A stretch of DNA of 64,000 bases from Monosporascus cannonballus (taxonomy: Eukaryota; Ascomycota; Sordariomycetes; Xylariales): assembly GCA_004154925.1 (NCBI GenBank), contig QJNS01000092.1, positions 124,001 to 188,000 on the forward strand. The letters run 5' to 3'. A program made the position numbers and the translations under genes. This document shows, one piece after another, positions 12,229 to 22,564 of the stretch. The first letter of the stretch is position 1; the number at the start of each line of letters is the position of its first letter. Under the pieces are notes generated by a model that was not told where the DNA came from, did not search any database, and saw only the letters and a list, made by a program, of their open reading frames with translations.

Positions 12229-15200
12229 CGTAATAAATGCTGTACAGGTTTGGCCTGGTGTTGATCATCACCTGACTCCCAGGACAGCAGCCAAGTCCGT
12301 TTCCGGGGGGGTGAAGATAGGAAGGACTATTAATTAAAAGTGCAGAATATCGCTTTTATGCCGCTCTTGGAGGGGCGTGTTTTTAAGTTTAGCACTAACG
12401 TTTGCATAAAAAAGAGGTTAAAAAAGTTGGACCAAGACTCCTGGTAGCTTTTCAGGTTCCGAGTTGCTCGAGCCGATCACGGATGTTTTCTAAGTCAGCG
12501 GACGGAGCGAACTTATCCTCGAGCGGGAAGACGGGATTTTATTAACCAAGAAGTCAAGCCTTTTTTTTCCTTTGCCATGAGATATGGTGATAGGTACACA
12601 TGGACTCGGGACCATCCGTGATAGGAGCTCAAGTTGGTAGTTTTGTGGGCTCTGTGTACACTAAAGTAGGCTGCGTCGATAGAGAGGGCTGAAGTCCGTA
12701 TAGACGCTTCTTCTAGTAATGTCGGTTGAGAGGGTGCGAGCCTATTTGCCCATGGGCAAGCTATGGAGATGGATAGCGCTGCATGGCACCGCTTGCGAGT
12801 GGAGAGAGCGTCAGTGAGGTCAGGGATCAGTGTCAAGGGGCCTGCGGGCTAATCTCAAAGCCCAAAGTTACAAAAGGAGAATAACAAAGAAAAGCAAAAC
12901 GCGTACCACAGTGGTGGTTGCTTCCTTTATCGACACACCGGGACTCGGACGTGACACGACGTTAAGGCACCTGCAAATGCCCAAAGGAGATCGCCAGAAC
13001 GGAATCTGACTCGATCACGGAGCCAGATATGAAGGGAGAGACGCAGGGCCTCATGCATCTGGCCGACCAGTGAAAGAGTGAATATGCGAGGGGAGAAGAT
13101 AATATCTATGAATTGTACCTACCTACCTTACCACCTTACCTTACCTTACCTTACCTCACCTTACCTCACCTTACCCCTGTATAGCCTCATTGATGTATAC
13201 CCATCTGCCTACCTAGGTACGTATACAACGTATCTGTGCGTGCTTCTTCGCGTGTACGTCTGCAAGAAACGTCATCAGCCCGACAAGCCGATCCTGCATT
13301 AGAAAGAAAGGAACGCGGTAAACAAGCATTGCATACCTACAGATATGCATGTAGGCCTCGGCTCGGTGCATACGTAAGTAGGTAGGTAGGTCTTGAGGGC
13401 CAATGCCCGAAAGGGGTATCCGGGTCATTAACGCGGCAAGGAAAGCACCCAAGTGAGGCTAGGTAACTCGGGCACTCTCGCAGGACTTCATTCTACGCAT
13501 TCTCTCGCACACCACTCTATATCATGGGGCGGGGTATGATTGTGTGCTTCTCCCAAGGATCGTGAACCCTTGCAGCAGGCGTTGAAGCCGCATATGCGTA
13601 ATGACGGGGGTCAACTTAACCGCTCGAGAGACGTGGACATCGTCTCCTTCCGGCCAATCCAGGTCACTGGGAGAGGGGTACAAAGTGATAACTGATGGGA
13701 CCTGAATGGCTTGGAAAGGGTTCTATTGAAATTATATGCACTTGCATGTAAGACCGAACCCGTCACGAGCACATCATATTGTAACAGTGACTTACTACCT
13801 AGATTTGAAGCAATCTTGATGCCAATGGAGTTGGAATTCCGAAAGGGCCAGCGCGCTCTCTATTCAACCACCGTTCGTCACGACCGACACGCCCCGCAAT
13901 TGCCGTATTAATTGCCCCATCGGAATCCGAGGTGCCTTACCTGCCGGAACCCCAGTTATTGTATACCTACTTAAGTACATCCACAGGCACGGTTTTTGCG
14001 GTTCTGGCTGGTCTGCAATCGCAACAATAAACTGCGTGCAACGGTCGCACTTTGCTAGGTGTAACGACCGTTTTCGTTCGAAGCCACATATATGTCACAC
14101 CGTCTTACGACAGTCAAACATAGGTGGGTGGTCTGCGGGAGTGCAAATGGATCTCGTCTGTATCTAGGTAGTGCTGTTACTGCAGAGTCCCGAAGAAGCA
14201 AATGGCATTCATCGCGAGCAATATCGCGACGATTGCGCGCTCTCCTTGGATCAGAAGTCGCCACGGAACCAAAGTCTGATGGATGATTGTCTAAGGCCGA
14301 GCCTCGAAGCGTTTTCGGGTACGACGTTGGAGCTTGGTTTCCATCAAAACCTCGAGTCGATATCCCGGAAATCCCCCGGGTATCCCACTCGAGCCCACTT
14401 GCCTTATACGTTGCCCAGAGCTAGTAATAAGAGTCCCACGGGCTCATATAATGATGAGATTCTACCATAGTCCGCCGAGTCACGGTTACCAGAGCTTAGG
14501 AAACGTGCGGTATTCCGCGTCTGGGCGGGCTTGCGCAGTGCTGGCCGATGGTTTGATGCGACCCTTTAAGCGAGCATATATCATCTTCGTTATTGTCGGC
14601 CAGGTTGCCCGACTATCTGCAGCTGAATCGCTCGCGGGTAGAATTGGCGTTCCCGCATGGGCGGTCCTTCGCCTCGGTCAATGAGACGGGGCATGCTTTT
14701 CGCCAAGCTGGGTGGCGATGCACCAGCAACTTCTGCGCTGGAAAGGGGTTGGGATTATCTAGTTATATCTCCGGTCTCCGTTTCGGGAGACCCCGCACTG
14801 GCAGAGGCGGATGAAATACATGGGTATTATCAAGTGGCTATCACATATTCCCCTGAGTGGCCCGGTCGAGGTATCCTTCAATGAGACCTCGGTCTACACG
14901 TGTGCGGAATTCTGCAGTCTCAGCCAACCGTGAGTGAGACGGACTAGGATACACGCCCCTCGAACACACACGTACATGCAAGCGTTCATGCACGACATCA
15001 GGCCCATGAATAAAATAACGTCGGGTTGTCTCGCTGGGCGAATCTGGGCCGCCTACACTGAGGCCCGGGATTGTGGGGTAGATGACGGGAACAAGCCGTT
15101 AGCTCTGCTGCCGGTAACTTGACTGTGAGGCTCTGATTTAGTCGGTTGGTCTTGAGGATACATAGACAGGCTGTGGCTTGATGTAGCCTTGAGCTAGATA

Positions 15201-15604
15201 AGAGATGATATTCAGGAGGGAAGCAAGCGGTTTACGTATATAGAGGACTGGGTACTGGGTGCTCAGTGTTGCACGCAGCTTGAAGCATAGCGTATCTCTT
15301 GCCGATCTAGGCCATCAGGTAGGAAAGTTGCAAATGATACCACTGACCTTACGAAGCAACACTTTGCGACGTAATAGAGTTCCGGGCCCGGAATTGATAA
15401 AAGGGGGACCGGATTCAGCGAAGGGAAACACACCGGAATTTTACGTGCTCTTGCTACTGTTATCTTACCGTTTATATCGGAAGATGTCGCTTTTGAACAG
15501 GCCTAAAGGTTGATAACATGATATTCGTCTTAAATAAAATTACATTAAACTTCTACCTTCCTAACAGCTGAACATATATATGGTCAGCTAACGGACCCTT
15601 TCTA
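12229..15604. other. long gene-poor region
   Basis: This 3.4 kb stretch has no gene I can support. It contains the TTACC-type repeat at 13117-13177, several TACCTA/TAGGTA motifs (for example 13211-13220 and 13375-13391), and scattered open frames of 60-116 codons in conflicting frames. The longest (12513-12836 minus, 14334-14684 plus) show no family features. Confidence 0.5.
13117..13177 (+). repeat. ACCTT-type pentanucleotide repeat
   Basis: Tandem ACCTT and ACCTC units, about ten copies with some substitutions, adjoining two ACCT tetranucleotide units on the left. It is noncoding, and the open frame crossing it is an artefact of the repeat. Confidence 0.85.
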
Positions 15605-17094
15605 CGAAGTCAGCCCCTTCTATGTAATACCGTCTCCGGTATGAAATCATCGTCGATTCGTGCGTATTGGAAGACAGCTTGTTCCTTCATGTCCTCCTCA
15701 AGTGCGGTGCATCTAGTCTTAAGGGCCCGCGCCTAGCTAACGCGGTGTCCGGCATGAGCGTGAATCTCTAGCTCGATTCCCAGATCTGCCGGGACCGAGA
15801 AATATATTTCCGTCATTAGGTTCAGCACCTGTTTTCCACTTAATGAACGCAGAATTGTCTCGCCCCCTCCTCGAAGCAGAGGAATTTAGTGGCGTACGGA
15901 GCCCCACTGCTCACACCGGAACCCGGCCGAGACAACACTCCCAGGGTGTCGACGCTTTCTGTGGGTAGGGGTCATGACATGTCATCAGGGGGGATGACTT
16001 AGCGTCCTAGAGAGCAGCCGGAAAGAGAACGGGTTGAGAACGAGGACATTGGTGTACGGCAATCACGGTAGGGTCATAAACAAGTTTCTCAGTGGCGAAC
16101 CATCTGCTCTAGGCCGTGGTCCCTGGAAGTGTCTAGGACGAGCTGAACACAGCTACCGTCTGTTTTGACTTCTGCCCCGTATTTTCAGTGGTCACTCGGC
16201 AATGGCAAATGCTTTGGAGTGATCCCGCACTGAGGACACGACTAACAACCAACGAGCAATAGTGCCTGTTATAATGAGGGGGGCTCATAGCGTCTTGCGG
16301 CTCGGGTTCAGCAATATCTCTGAGCTCGTCTATATCTATCTCAGACGGTGGCTGGTACGGCGCCTCCTGGGATATCCCGACCATGCTAGTGAACACTGGT
16401 TCGGAATCGTGGTGGAAGCAGATATCTTCAAGTTCTGCTTTTATGTCAGAGGTTGTTTTACACTCATGTTGCCTAGCTGAGCTTGTTGAGCTTCTGCGCA
16501 ATTCTCAAGAGTTCGCTATATAAAATGTCCTGTGCTCGAAGCGGGGTAACGGCTTCGGCTTGGGTAGCTGCCATGTGTCGGAGGAGAAGTTGTCCATTGC
16601 GGTCTTGCGGGTCACTTGTCAGTGCCACGAGATATGGGTATGTTTGAGATATGCTAAATATTATGCGATCTCTGTTAAGATTACCTGCCGTCTCGAATCA
16701 TGTATTTGCTGCATTTGGCAGCTGTACATGTGTTTTAAGCAGCCTTTGTACGCGTACGTGGAGTGTGGGAAGAGGATCTCGACGTCGGCAGTGAGCTTGC
16801 CGCCTATGTGCACCTGTGGTATTTAGACAATGGTTCTCTGGTGAGCCCACTGAATAATCTTTACGGCGGGATTTAACGCCGGGCAAATGTTCTGATATAC
16901 CCACTCTATCGCCAACCGATTACGTTGTTCGGCAACAGTGGCCTGCTGGCCCGTGATACTTTCGCATGCGAAAATATCAGAATATCGTGGACTTGGTGCT
17001 CGTTAACGGTGAAGGCGAATCCCAGTGTCTCAAGGCCTGGGGATACAGCACGGTATATTTTACTTAAGCGTCCATAATACCTTTGACTAGACAA
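15605..17094 (-). pseudogene. second degenerate coding relic, unknown family
   Basis: Minus-strand translation gives several protein-like blocks on one strand in changing frames. Block 1 (from 17094) contains FAFTVNEHQVHDILIF. A frame change near 16970 leads to TVAEQRNRLAIEWVYQNICP. After an in-frame TAA at about 16824 the same frame continues with KLTADVEILFPHSTYAYKGC. Block 3, after a possible intron, reads QLLLRHMAATQAEAV and ends at 16473. Block 4 (16133-16501) contains SDIKAELEDICFHH. Block 5 (about 15850 down to 15620) contains SGKQVLNLMTEIYFSVPADL and, past a TAG, LEEDMKEQAVFQYARIDDDF. The blocks may not belong to one gene. Some gaps could be introns, but the in-frame stop inside block 2 suggests decay. 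I do not recognise the protein. Confidence 0.4.
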
Positions 17095-17212
17095 TTCCCA
17101 CTACTCCTATTCAGTTCAGGATGGGGGGATACTGGGGAATTCCACACTGAAGGGGGCAAGCATGCGACCGCCCTTCAGTCGCTACAGCGACCCGTTGCCC
17201 GAATCGACCTCC

Positions 17213-19006
17213 TCAAGGCTGCGGACGCTTGACACCGACGACGACGAGGTTCCTGGGGCTCTCGCGGTAGTCGAACACGGTCTCGACCCAGCATTTCTGC
17301 ACGAGGTCGGCGTGCTGGCGGAGGAAGAGCCAGCGGTCGGTTACTATGAGCGCCTCGACGACGACTGCGCTGAAGGCCATGAGGCTCCAGATGGCGCTCA
17401 GCTCCCGCTTCCGGGGGAGGTACTGCTTCTCGTAGTGCGATATCTCCTCGTCCGTGATGCCACCCATCTTCTCCCAGATGGTGTCGCAGTGCTCGTGGTA
17501 GTCGGAGTGCGTCGTCAGCTTCGCGACGGCGCCCCTGACGTAGGACCGGAACGACCCGTAGCAGCTCTTCCGGAGGGACCCGATGATGACCGGGTTGGTG
17601 CTGAAGTTGAAGGGGCTCCGCGCGGAGTTCTCGTCGTCTTCTTCTGGCTGCTGTTCGTTGTGGTAGACTTTGCCTATGACCCCCCGGTCGAGGAAGATCT
17701 TCTGCAGCACTGCTCGGAAGAAGTGGCGGGAGAAGAAGCTGTCGCTCTCGGCTTCCGTCCAGTTCTGCGGCGCTTGGCAGGCCATCATCCGAGCCGTGAT
17801 GTTCTGCCGTATGCCCGTACCTTTGTAGCTGCAAAGCCGATCACTCATCGGGAAGCCTTGAGGATCACGCCTTGCCGATTCCCTAACGACGCGACCGTTT
17901 ATGGCCTGAAGGCTTGGCCTCATGTAAGGGTGCTTGTATGTTGGTGGTCCCAACCGCTCAGTTAACAGATTATAGCAGCATCCAACAATGGCGATGGCTT
18001 GAACGCGCCGGTTTAGAATTAGGGACCGTATCCCATGGTGGGAAAGGTTCCCACAAGAATGGATGGAGACTGCCATGAGGCGCAGGTCCTTGGGCTGCTT
18101 GTTTTCCGCGGGGGAATTGTCCTCCAGCTGTGCAATGACATCAGACAAGTCACCGGATTCTAGTCTGCCCTGTATGTAGCGAACTAACCCCTTTCCCTCT
18201 TCAGGTTTATACTCTGGCTGGAGCTCCTTCAGAGGTCTGAAGTCAGCAACATAGCCATCGGGTAGTTTTGGAGGGTTCGCCAGACGCCTCAATGCCTTCG
18301 CGTCCAACTGGTCTTCGGGGGTCTCGCGGTCAAGTTGCTGCATGAACAACTTCTTGTTGCGCATGACCTTCGGCCTTTCTGCCACGCCCGCGAACACATC
18401 GAGCTCCTTCGCGCCGGCGATGTTGTGTTCTCTCCCTTCGACGGCCACCATTTGCTTGTTGTAGGGAGCACTTGCCAAGGCGCGGCCGAGATAATTCTGG
18501 CCGCTGCCGAAGTCGACGAAGTGAGTCACCTCACCGCCAATATCGGGGGCGATGCTGCTGGCGAGCCTATCGACGTAGCTCGCGAAATTGCCCACTTCGT
18601 GCATTTTCTTGGGCTTCATCCCCACAGATACCAGCCGAGTCAACTTCGGAAGTCTCTTCTGCTCGTAAGAGAAGTCGCGAGCAAGGGAATACTTCCTGAC
18701 GTCTCTAATGTATTTCACCAGGCTCTCTGGCGGCCGGGGACCCGATATCTCATCTGATTCTAGGTCGTCCCGCATCAAGACGTCCAAGAGTTCCATTGGG
18801 GGGCATTGTAGCAAAAACGGTCGCCAGTCAGGGGGCACAACCATGTGGAACAGCCCGGGCTCATTGGTGAAGAAATCCAGGATATGCACTCCGCCGCAGA
18901 AGGTCTGGAACAGATCCGAAGTAGTTGCAAATTCCAGGAGATTTTCGACATATTCCTCTGGGCTGCTCCAGCAGTCGGGATACGGTAATGGCTTTTCCGG
19001 TATCAT
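17213..19006 (-). CDS. METTL25/RRNAD1-family methyltransferase-like protein
   Basis: Intronless, 597 residues. The protein has the layout of the METTL25/RRNAD1 family: an N-terminal helical region, then a Rossmann-type S-adenosylmethionine site at residues 162-178 (HFVDFGSGQNYLGRALA). A family-typical segment follows with HSCGN at 316-320 and GCCYNL at 342-347. The acidic and basic linker at roughly 205-310 looks like an insertion with low conservation. Related animal proteins have been linked to RNA or protein methylation, but the substrate of the fungal members is not established here. There is no signal peptide or membrane segment. It is transcribed divergently from the Tlg1 gene across 512 bases. 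A long opposite-strand open frame at its 3' end is a shadow. Confidence 0.88.
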   Translation of the reverse strand: MIPEKPLPYPDCWSSPEEYVENLLEFATTSDLFQTFCGGVHILDFFTNEPGLFHMVVPPDWRPFLLQCPPMELLDVLMRDDLESDEISGPRPPESLVKYIRDVRKYSLARDFSYEQKRLPKLTRLVSVGMKPKKMHEVGNFASYVDRLASSIAPDIGGEVTHFVDFGSGQNYLGRALASAPYNKQMVAVEGREHNIAGAKELDVFAGVAERPKVMRNKKLFMQQLDRETPEDQLDAKALRRLANPPKLPDGYVADFRPLKELQPEYKPEEGKGLVRYIQGRLESGDLSDVIAQLEDNSPAENKQPKDLRLMAVSIHSCGNLSHHGIRSLILNRRVQAIAIVGCCYNLLTERLGPPTYKHPYMRPSLQAINGRVVRESARRDPQGFPMSDRLCSYKGTGIRQNITARMMACQAPQNWTEAESDSFFSRHFFRAVLQKIFLDRGVIGKVYHNEQQPEEDDENSARSPFNFSTNPVIIGSLRKSCYGSFRSYVRGAVAKLTTHSDYHEHCDTIWEKMGGITDEEISHYEKQYLPRKRELSAIWSLMAFSAVVVEALIVTDRWLFLRQHADLVQKCWVETVFDYRESPRNLVVVGVKRPQP

Positions 19007-19518
19007 CTTAACGGACGGTTCTCCAATTTCAAGATATCTTGTGTATATGCCATGAAGTTACGTGGGGAGTGCATGCGACCCCTAAAATGTATAATTGTTT
19101 AGTGATTTGCTGTAAAAATGAGTCCGATTTTGGATGAATCTATAGCATGTGCTACCTTGGCGGTCGGGTCCTATAATCTAGACACCTAGTATACAGCACT
19201 GGTCGCCAATTTAGCGGCACCAAAGGCACCTAACCGATTAGTGGGCCGTATCAGTACAAGCAGTGCTCCGTAAGCCACGAATCAGACGTCATTTTGGCCG
19301 TCAGCCTCAACCTTGATAAGGCCGAGTACTGCATACATACCTACCTATGTAGCTGAAGCTGCAATGCTGAATTATCCATTAGTCTAGATACAACATGCCT
19401 TAATCCCCTTGTCATCCAGATACCTCCCTACCTTATACCAGCATCAAGCAACCAAACACACACACACAGACGAACTCGATAGGAATTAGATGCATCTCTA
19501 CACAACACAACCGGCAGG
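19007..19518. promoter_or_regulatory. divergent promoter region between methyltransferase gene and tlg1
   Basis: This 512-base spacer separates two start codons that point away from each other, so it must carry both promoters. Nothing more specific than AT-rich stretches and one TACCTACCTATGTA motif near 19339 is visible. Confidence 0.5.
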
Positions 19519-20440
19519 ATGATGTCCTCAACCAACGAGGAGGACCCTTTCCTCCAGGTCCAGCAGTACGCAGCTGTCCCTTTCAAGAACGGCCCCCCTT
19601 CGGTTACGATACCTAAGCCGATAAAGTGGTAGTAGCTAACGGCGTGACCCCCGAACCCGCAGAGACGTCCTCTCGCAGCTGCAGAACGCACGCCCGCTCT
19701 TCGCCTCGTACCTGCGCATCCGCAGCCTGAGAAGCGCCAACAACAACGCCACGGCGTCGCCGGAGCTCGCCTCTGCGCGGTCCGACCTGGAGTCCTGCCT
19801 CGCGGCGCTGGCCGAGGATCTCGCCGACCTCGTCGAGTCCGTGAGGGCCGTCGAGTCGGACCCGTCGCAGTACGGGCTCTCGGCGGCCGAGGTAACGCGG
19901 CGGCGCCGCCTCGTGCAGGAGGTCGGCGGCGAGATCGAGGACATGCGCGAGGAGCTGTCGAAGCAGCAGCAACAAGAGGCCGCCGCCGGCAGCCGCACCG
20001 CCGGGAAGAAGGGGAGTGCGAGCGCGAATGCCAGGGCGGCGCACGCCGCGGCGTCCTCGGACCTGCCCCCGCCGTCGGCGTTCGCGATCGGGGACGGGCG
20101 GGACGACGACGACGACGAAGACGGCGACGCGTACGAGGAGTTCGAGCAGCGGCAGCAGCAGCAGATGATGCGGGAGCAGGACGAGCAGCTGGAGGGCGTG
20201 TTTGCGACAGTGGGGACCCTGCGGCGGCAGGCGGACGACATGGGGCGGGAGCTCGAGGAGCAGCGCGAGATGCTCGAGGTCACCGACGACCTGGCCGATC
20301 GCGTCGGGGGCCGGCTGCAGACGGGCATGGCGAAGCTCGGCCACGTCGTGCGCGCCGGCGAGGACCGCTACAGCGGCTGCTGCGTCGCGTTGCTCATCAC
20401 CGTCCTCGTCGTCCTGCTGGTGCTGCTCTTGGTGTTATAG
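19519..20440 (+). CDS. tlg1: SNARE protein Tlg1 / syntaxin-6 family
   Basis: Qc-type SNARE for fusion of endosome-derived vesicles with the trans-Golgi network. Two exons: 19519-19565 and 19663-20440; 274 residues. The splice joins DPFLQVQ to QDVLSQLQNARPLF, the usual start of the syntaxin-6 N-terminal helical bundle. A variable Gln- and Asp-rich linker runs from about 140 to 190. The SNARE helix follows (LRRQADDMGRELEEQREML, with the central Gln in EEQ). The protein ends in a single membrane anchor directly after two cysteines (GCCVALLITVLVVLLVLLLV), as expected for a tail-anchored SNARE; the cysteines may be palmitoylated. Two ATGs lie in tandem at 19519 and 19522, and either can start. Codons are very GC-rich. 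The 3' end faces gle1. Confidence 0.93.
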
Positions 20441-20900
20441 CGTATTCCTTTCTTTCGCTTTTGAGTTTGCTATTTGCGTTTGATACCGACGTATGTACGT
20501 ACGGGACTGGGCCGGGTTGGATTGGAACTTCTGCTCTGTGGCTTTTATGCTTTTGCGCGGCGCGGCTTTCCGAGTTCTCTATTGTACGGGTTGAAAAGAA
20601 TATTAGGGTCACGGTCATGCAGGCGGCACTTGTCTGATATGCGCCATGACACAGTTTGCAGCTACCATTGCCGGATGATTGTATTCGAGCGTCCTGCCAG
20701 TCAGGCAGACAGGCAGACACATGGACGCATTTTGAGGTAAATACACGATGCGCCTCTACAGCTGCAGGTCTGACCTTGATGCCGGAATATTGCCCACGCC
20801 TTGAACGCCGTAATCCAAAGCCATCCCATGGTTCTATCCCGCCTTATGCTTGAATTGCGCTCTACCGAGGCCGTTCGTCTGCAAGACCCGTACCCCGACG
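20441..20900. other. convergent 3' spacer tlg1/gle1
   Basis: These 460 bases lie between two stop codons that face each other. They hold the two 3' untranslated regions. A short CAGGCAGA tandem stretch lies near 20700-20718. No gene is seen. Confidence 0.5.
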
Positions 20901-22564
20901 TCATAATTCTAACCCTGCATTCATTTTTAACATCTCGCCCAAAACTAGCAACCCCCCAATGCCCGGTGTCTTGGTCTGTGCCTTGGTCGGGTATTCTACT
21001 AGGGCCTTCCGGAGAGCGGCGATGGCTGCAGTTCCGTAAAAGTTCATGAACCTCTCTTCGTAGTGCTCGATCATCGAACGGAGGACCACCGACTGTGTAT
21101 TCGAGATCTCGGCCGGCGGCGTATTTACTATCCTCGCCAGGCTCGCCCAGTATTTCGATGGCGGCCAAGGGTTCTTGTTCGGCGACCTGGAGAAGTCACG
21201 CAAGGAGATCGAAGCGAACCCAACAGCGAGACCCTTCATCCGGTCGATGTGTACCTGTTCCGGCGCCCACCCTCCGCCTTCTTTCTTCCATCCCAACCGC
21301 ATTCGTCCCTGTTCCGTTTTCTCGTCCCCACGATACCCAAAGAGGACAGGGCATACAACACGAAATTTGGCTATGAGAATGTCGATCAACGTCCTGCCGC
21401 GCCAGAGATACGCCTTGTATGAGAAAATCATAGCCGTTATGACACCAATCGGATCCGCCGTTTTCGGCTGTGCCCCGCACTCCTGGATGAACTGGTTGAT
21501 GATAGCTTTTGAGAACTGGTTTAGAAGATAGAGGAATAGTGATGGTAGTTGAGGCTCATTGTGAATCGCCCCCTCCATAGGTTCTCTCTTGTCCATGATG
21601 AAGTTGGAAGGATCCACTGGAGCACTGGGAATCTGCGTCAGAGATTCGTTCAGCAGTGCCTGTATCGCTGCGACCTGGCACACAGTTAGTCTTCTTATAA
21701 CGGAGAAATACCGTAGATACGCACCTGTTTCTTGTTGCCGCCCCTCTCGCCGACGAGTTGACCCATGTTCTTCCTGAGTTCTCGCCGCATGTTTCCTAAC
21801 CGTTGCTTAAGCAGCGGTGATGATTTCGTCTGTTCCGTCATGGAAGCACGCAGCTTCTTTAGGTTCTGGTGTATCTGAACGTAGCGATCTGCGATGGAAG
21901 CAGTGGACGGCTTCGGCGTGGGCGTGATAACAGCCTGGGAAGATTTGGCAGCAGCTGGAAGGCCGTTCTGCTGGGGAGCAGCCGGTTTTGCGAATGGATT
22001 TACCAGAGGTGGCTGCTTGTTCTGAGACGGTGCTTCGATTTGTTGTGGTTGCTGTACAGTCTGCGCTCGAGGCAACTGGGCGACTTTCGCGCCAACTGCT
22101 CCATTGACTTGCGACTGCTGGGCGGTGGTCGCGGTGGCTGAGGTAGTAGAATTGTGCGGGACAGTCGTAGATTCTTTGACGACCGTCACGGCAGCAGGGG
22201 CCGGCTGTGACGGTGGTTCCTCTGGGGGAAGTTTCGGGACGGTCTTCAGTTTCAGAGCTCGCAGCCGCTCCTCTTCGATTCTCAGTCGCTCTTCATTCCG
22301 GATACGTTCCTCTTCTCTTCTCTGCTCCTCTCGAATCCTTTCTTGCTGCTCGCGTAACCTCCGATTCTGTTCTTGCAGTTCGTGAGTTTGATAGACCCGA
22401 ATGGCTGCTTCTCTGACACGCTCATGTTCCGCCTGGGCCGCGGCGAGGGCTTCGAGGTGGCTAAGCTCGGTGTTCCGATTCTCGGAAAGGAAGGGGGAGA
22501 GGCGATTGCGGTCAGGGCTGGACCATTGGGGCGACCTGCGAGCTGCAGGTGAAGAGTCGGGCAT
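20901..22564 (-). CDS. gle1: nuclear pore mRNA-export factor Gle1
   Basis: Gle1 sits on the cytoplasmic face of the nuclear pore and, with inositol hexakisphosphate, activates the DEAD-box ATPase Dbp5 to release exported mRNA. Two exons: 21725-22564 and 20901-21674; 537 residues. I chose the ATG at 22564 (MPDSSPAARRSPQW) because the conserved N-terminus begins there; an in-frame ATG 54 codons upstream adds a hydrophobic stretch unlike the family. A strongly charged coiled coil (REQQERIREEQRREEERIRN) covers about residues 60-115. A Pro/Gln-rich linker with a nucleoporin-type NPFAKPAAP piece follows to about 210. The C-terminal Gle1 domain (about 235-537) contains LLNQFSKAIINQFIQE and ITAMIFSYKAYLWRGRTLID. 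The coding call and identity are firm. Confidence 0.94.

Noticed and set aside
12513..12836. 107-codon open frame, minus strand
   Set aside because: No motif and no plausible promoter or splice context.
14334..14884. overlapping open frames of 60-116 codons, plus strand
   Set aside because: Hydrophobic stretch looked briefly like a transporter piece, but no family motif continues on either side.
17162..17965. 267-codon open frame, plus strand
   Set aside because: Antisense to the methyltransferase gene, which has clear family motifs.
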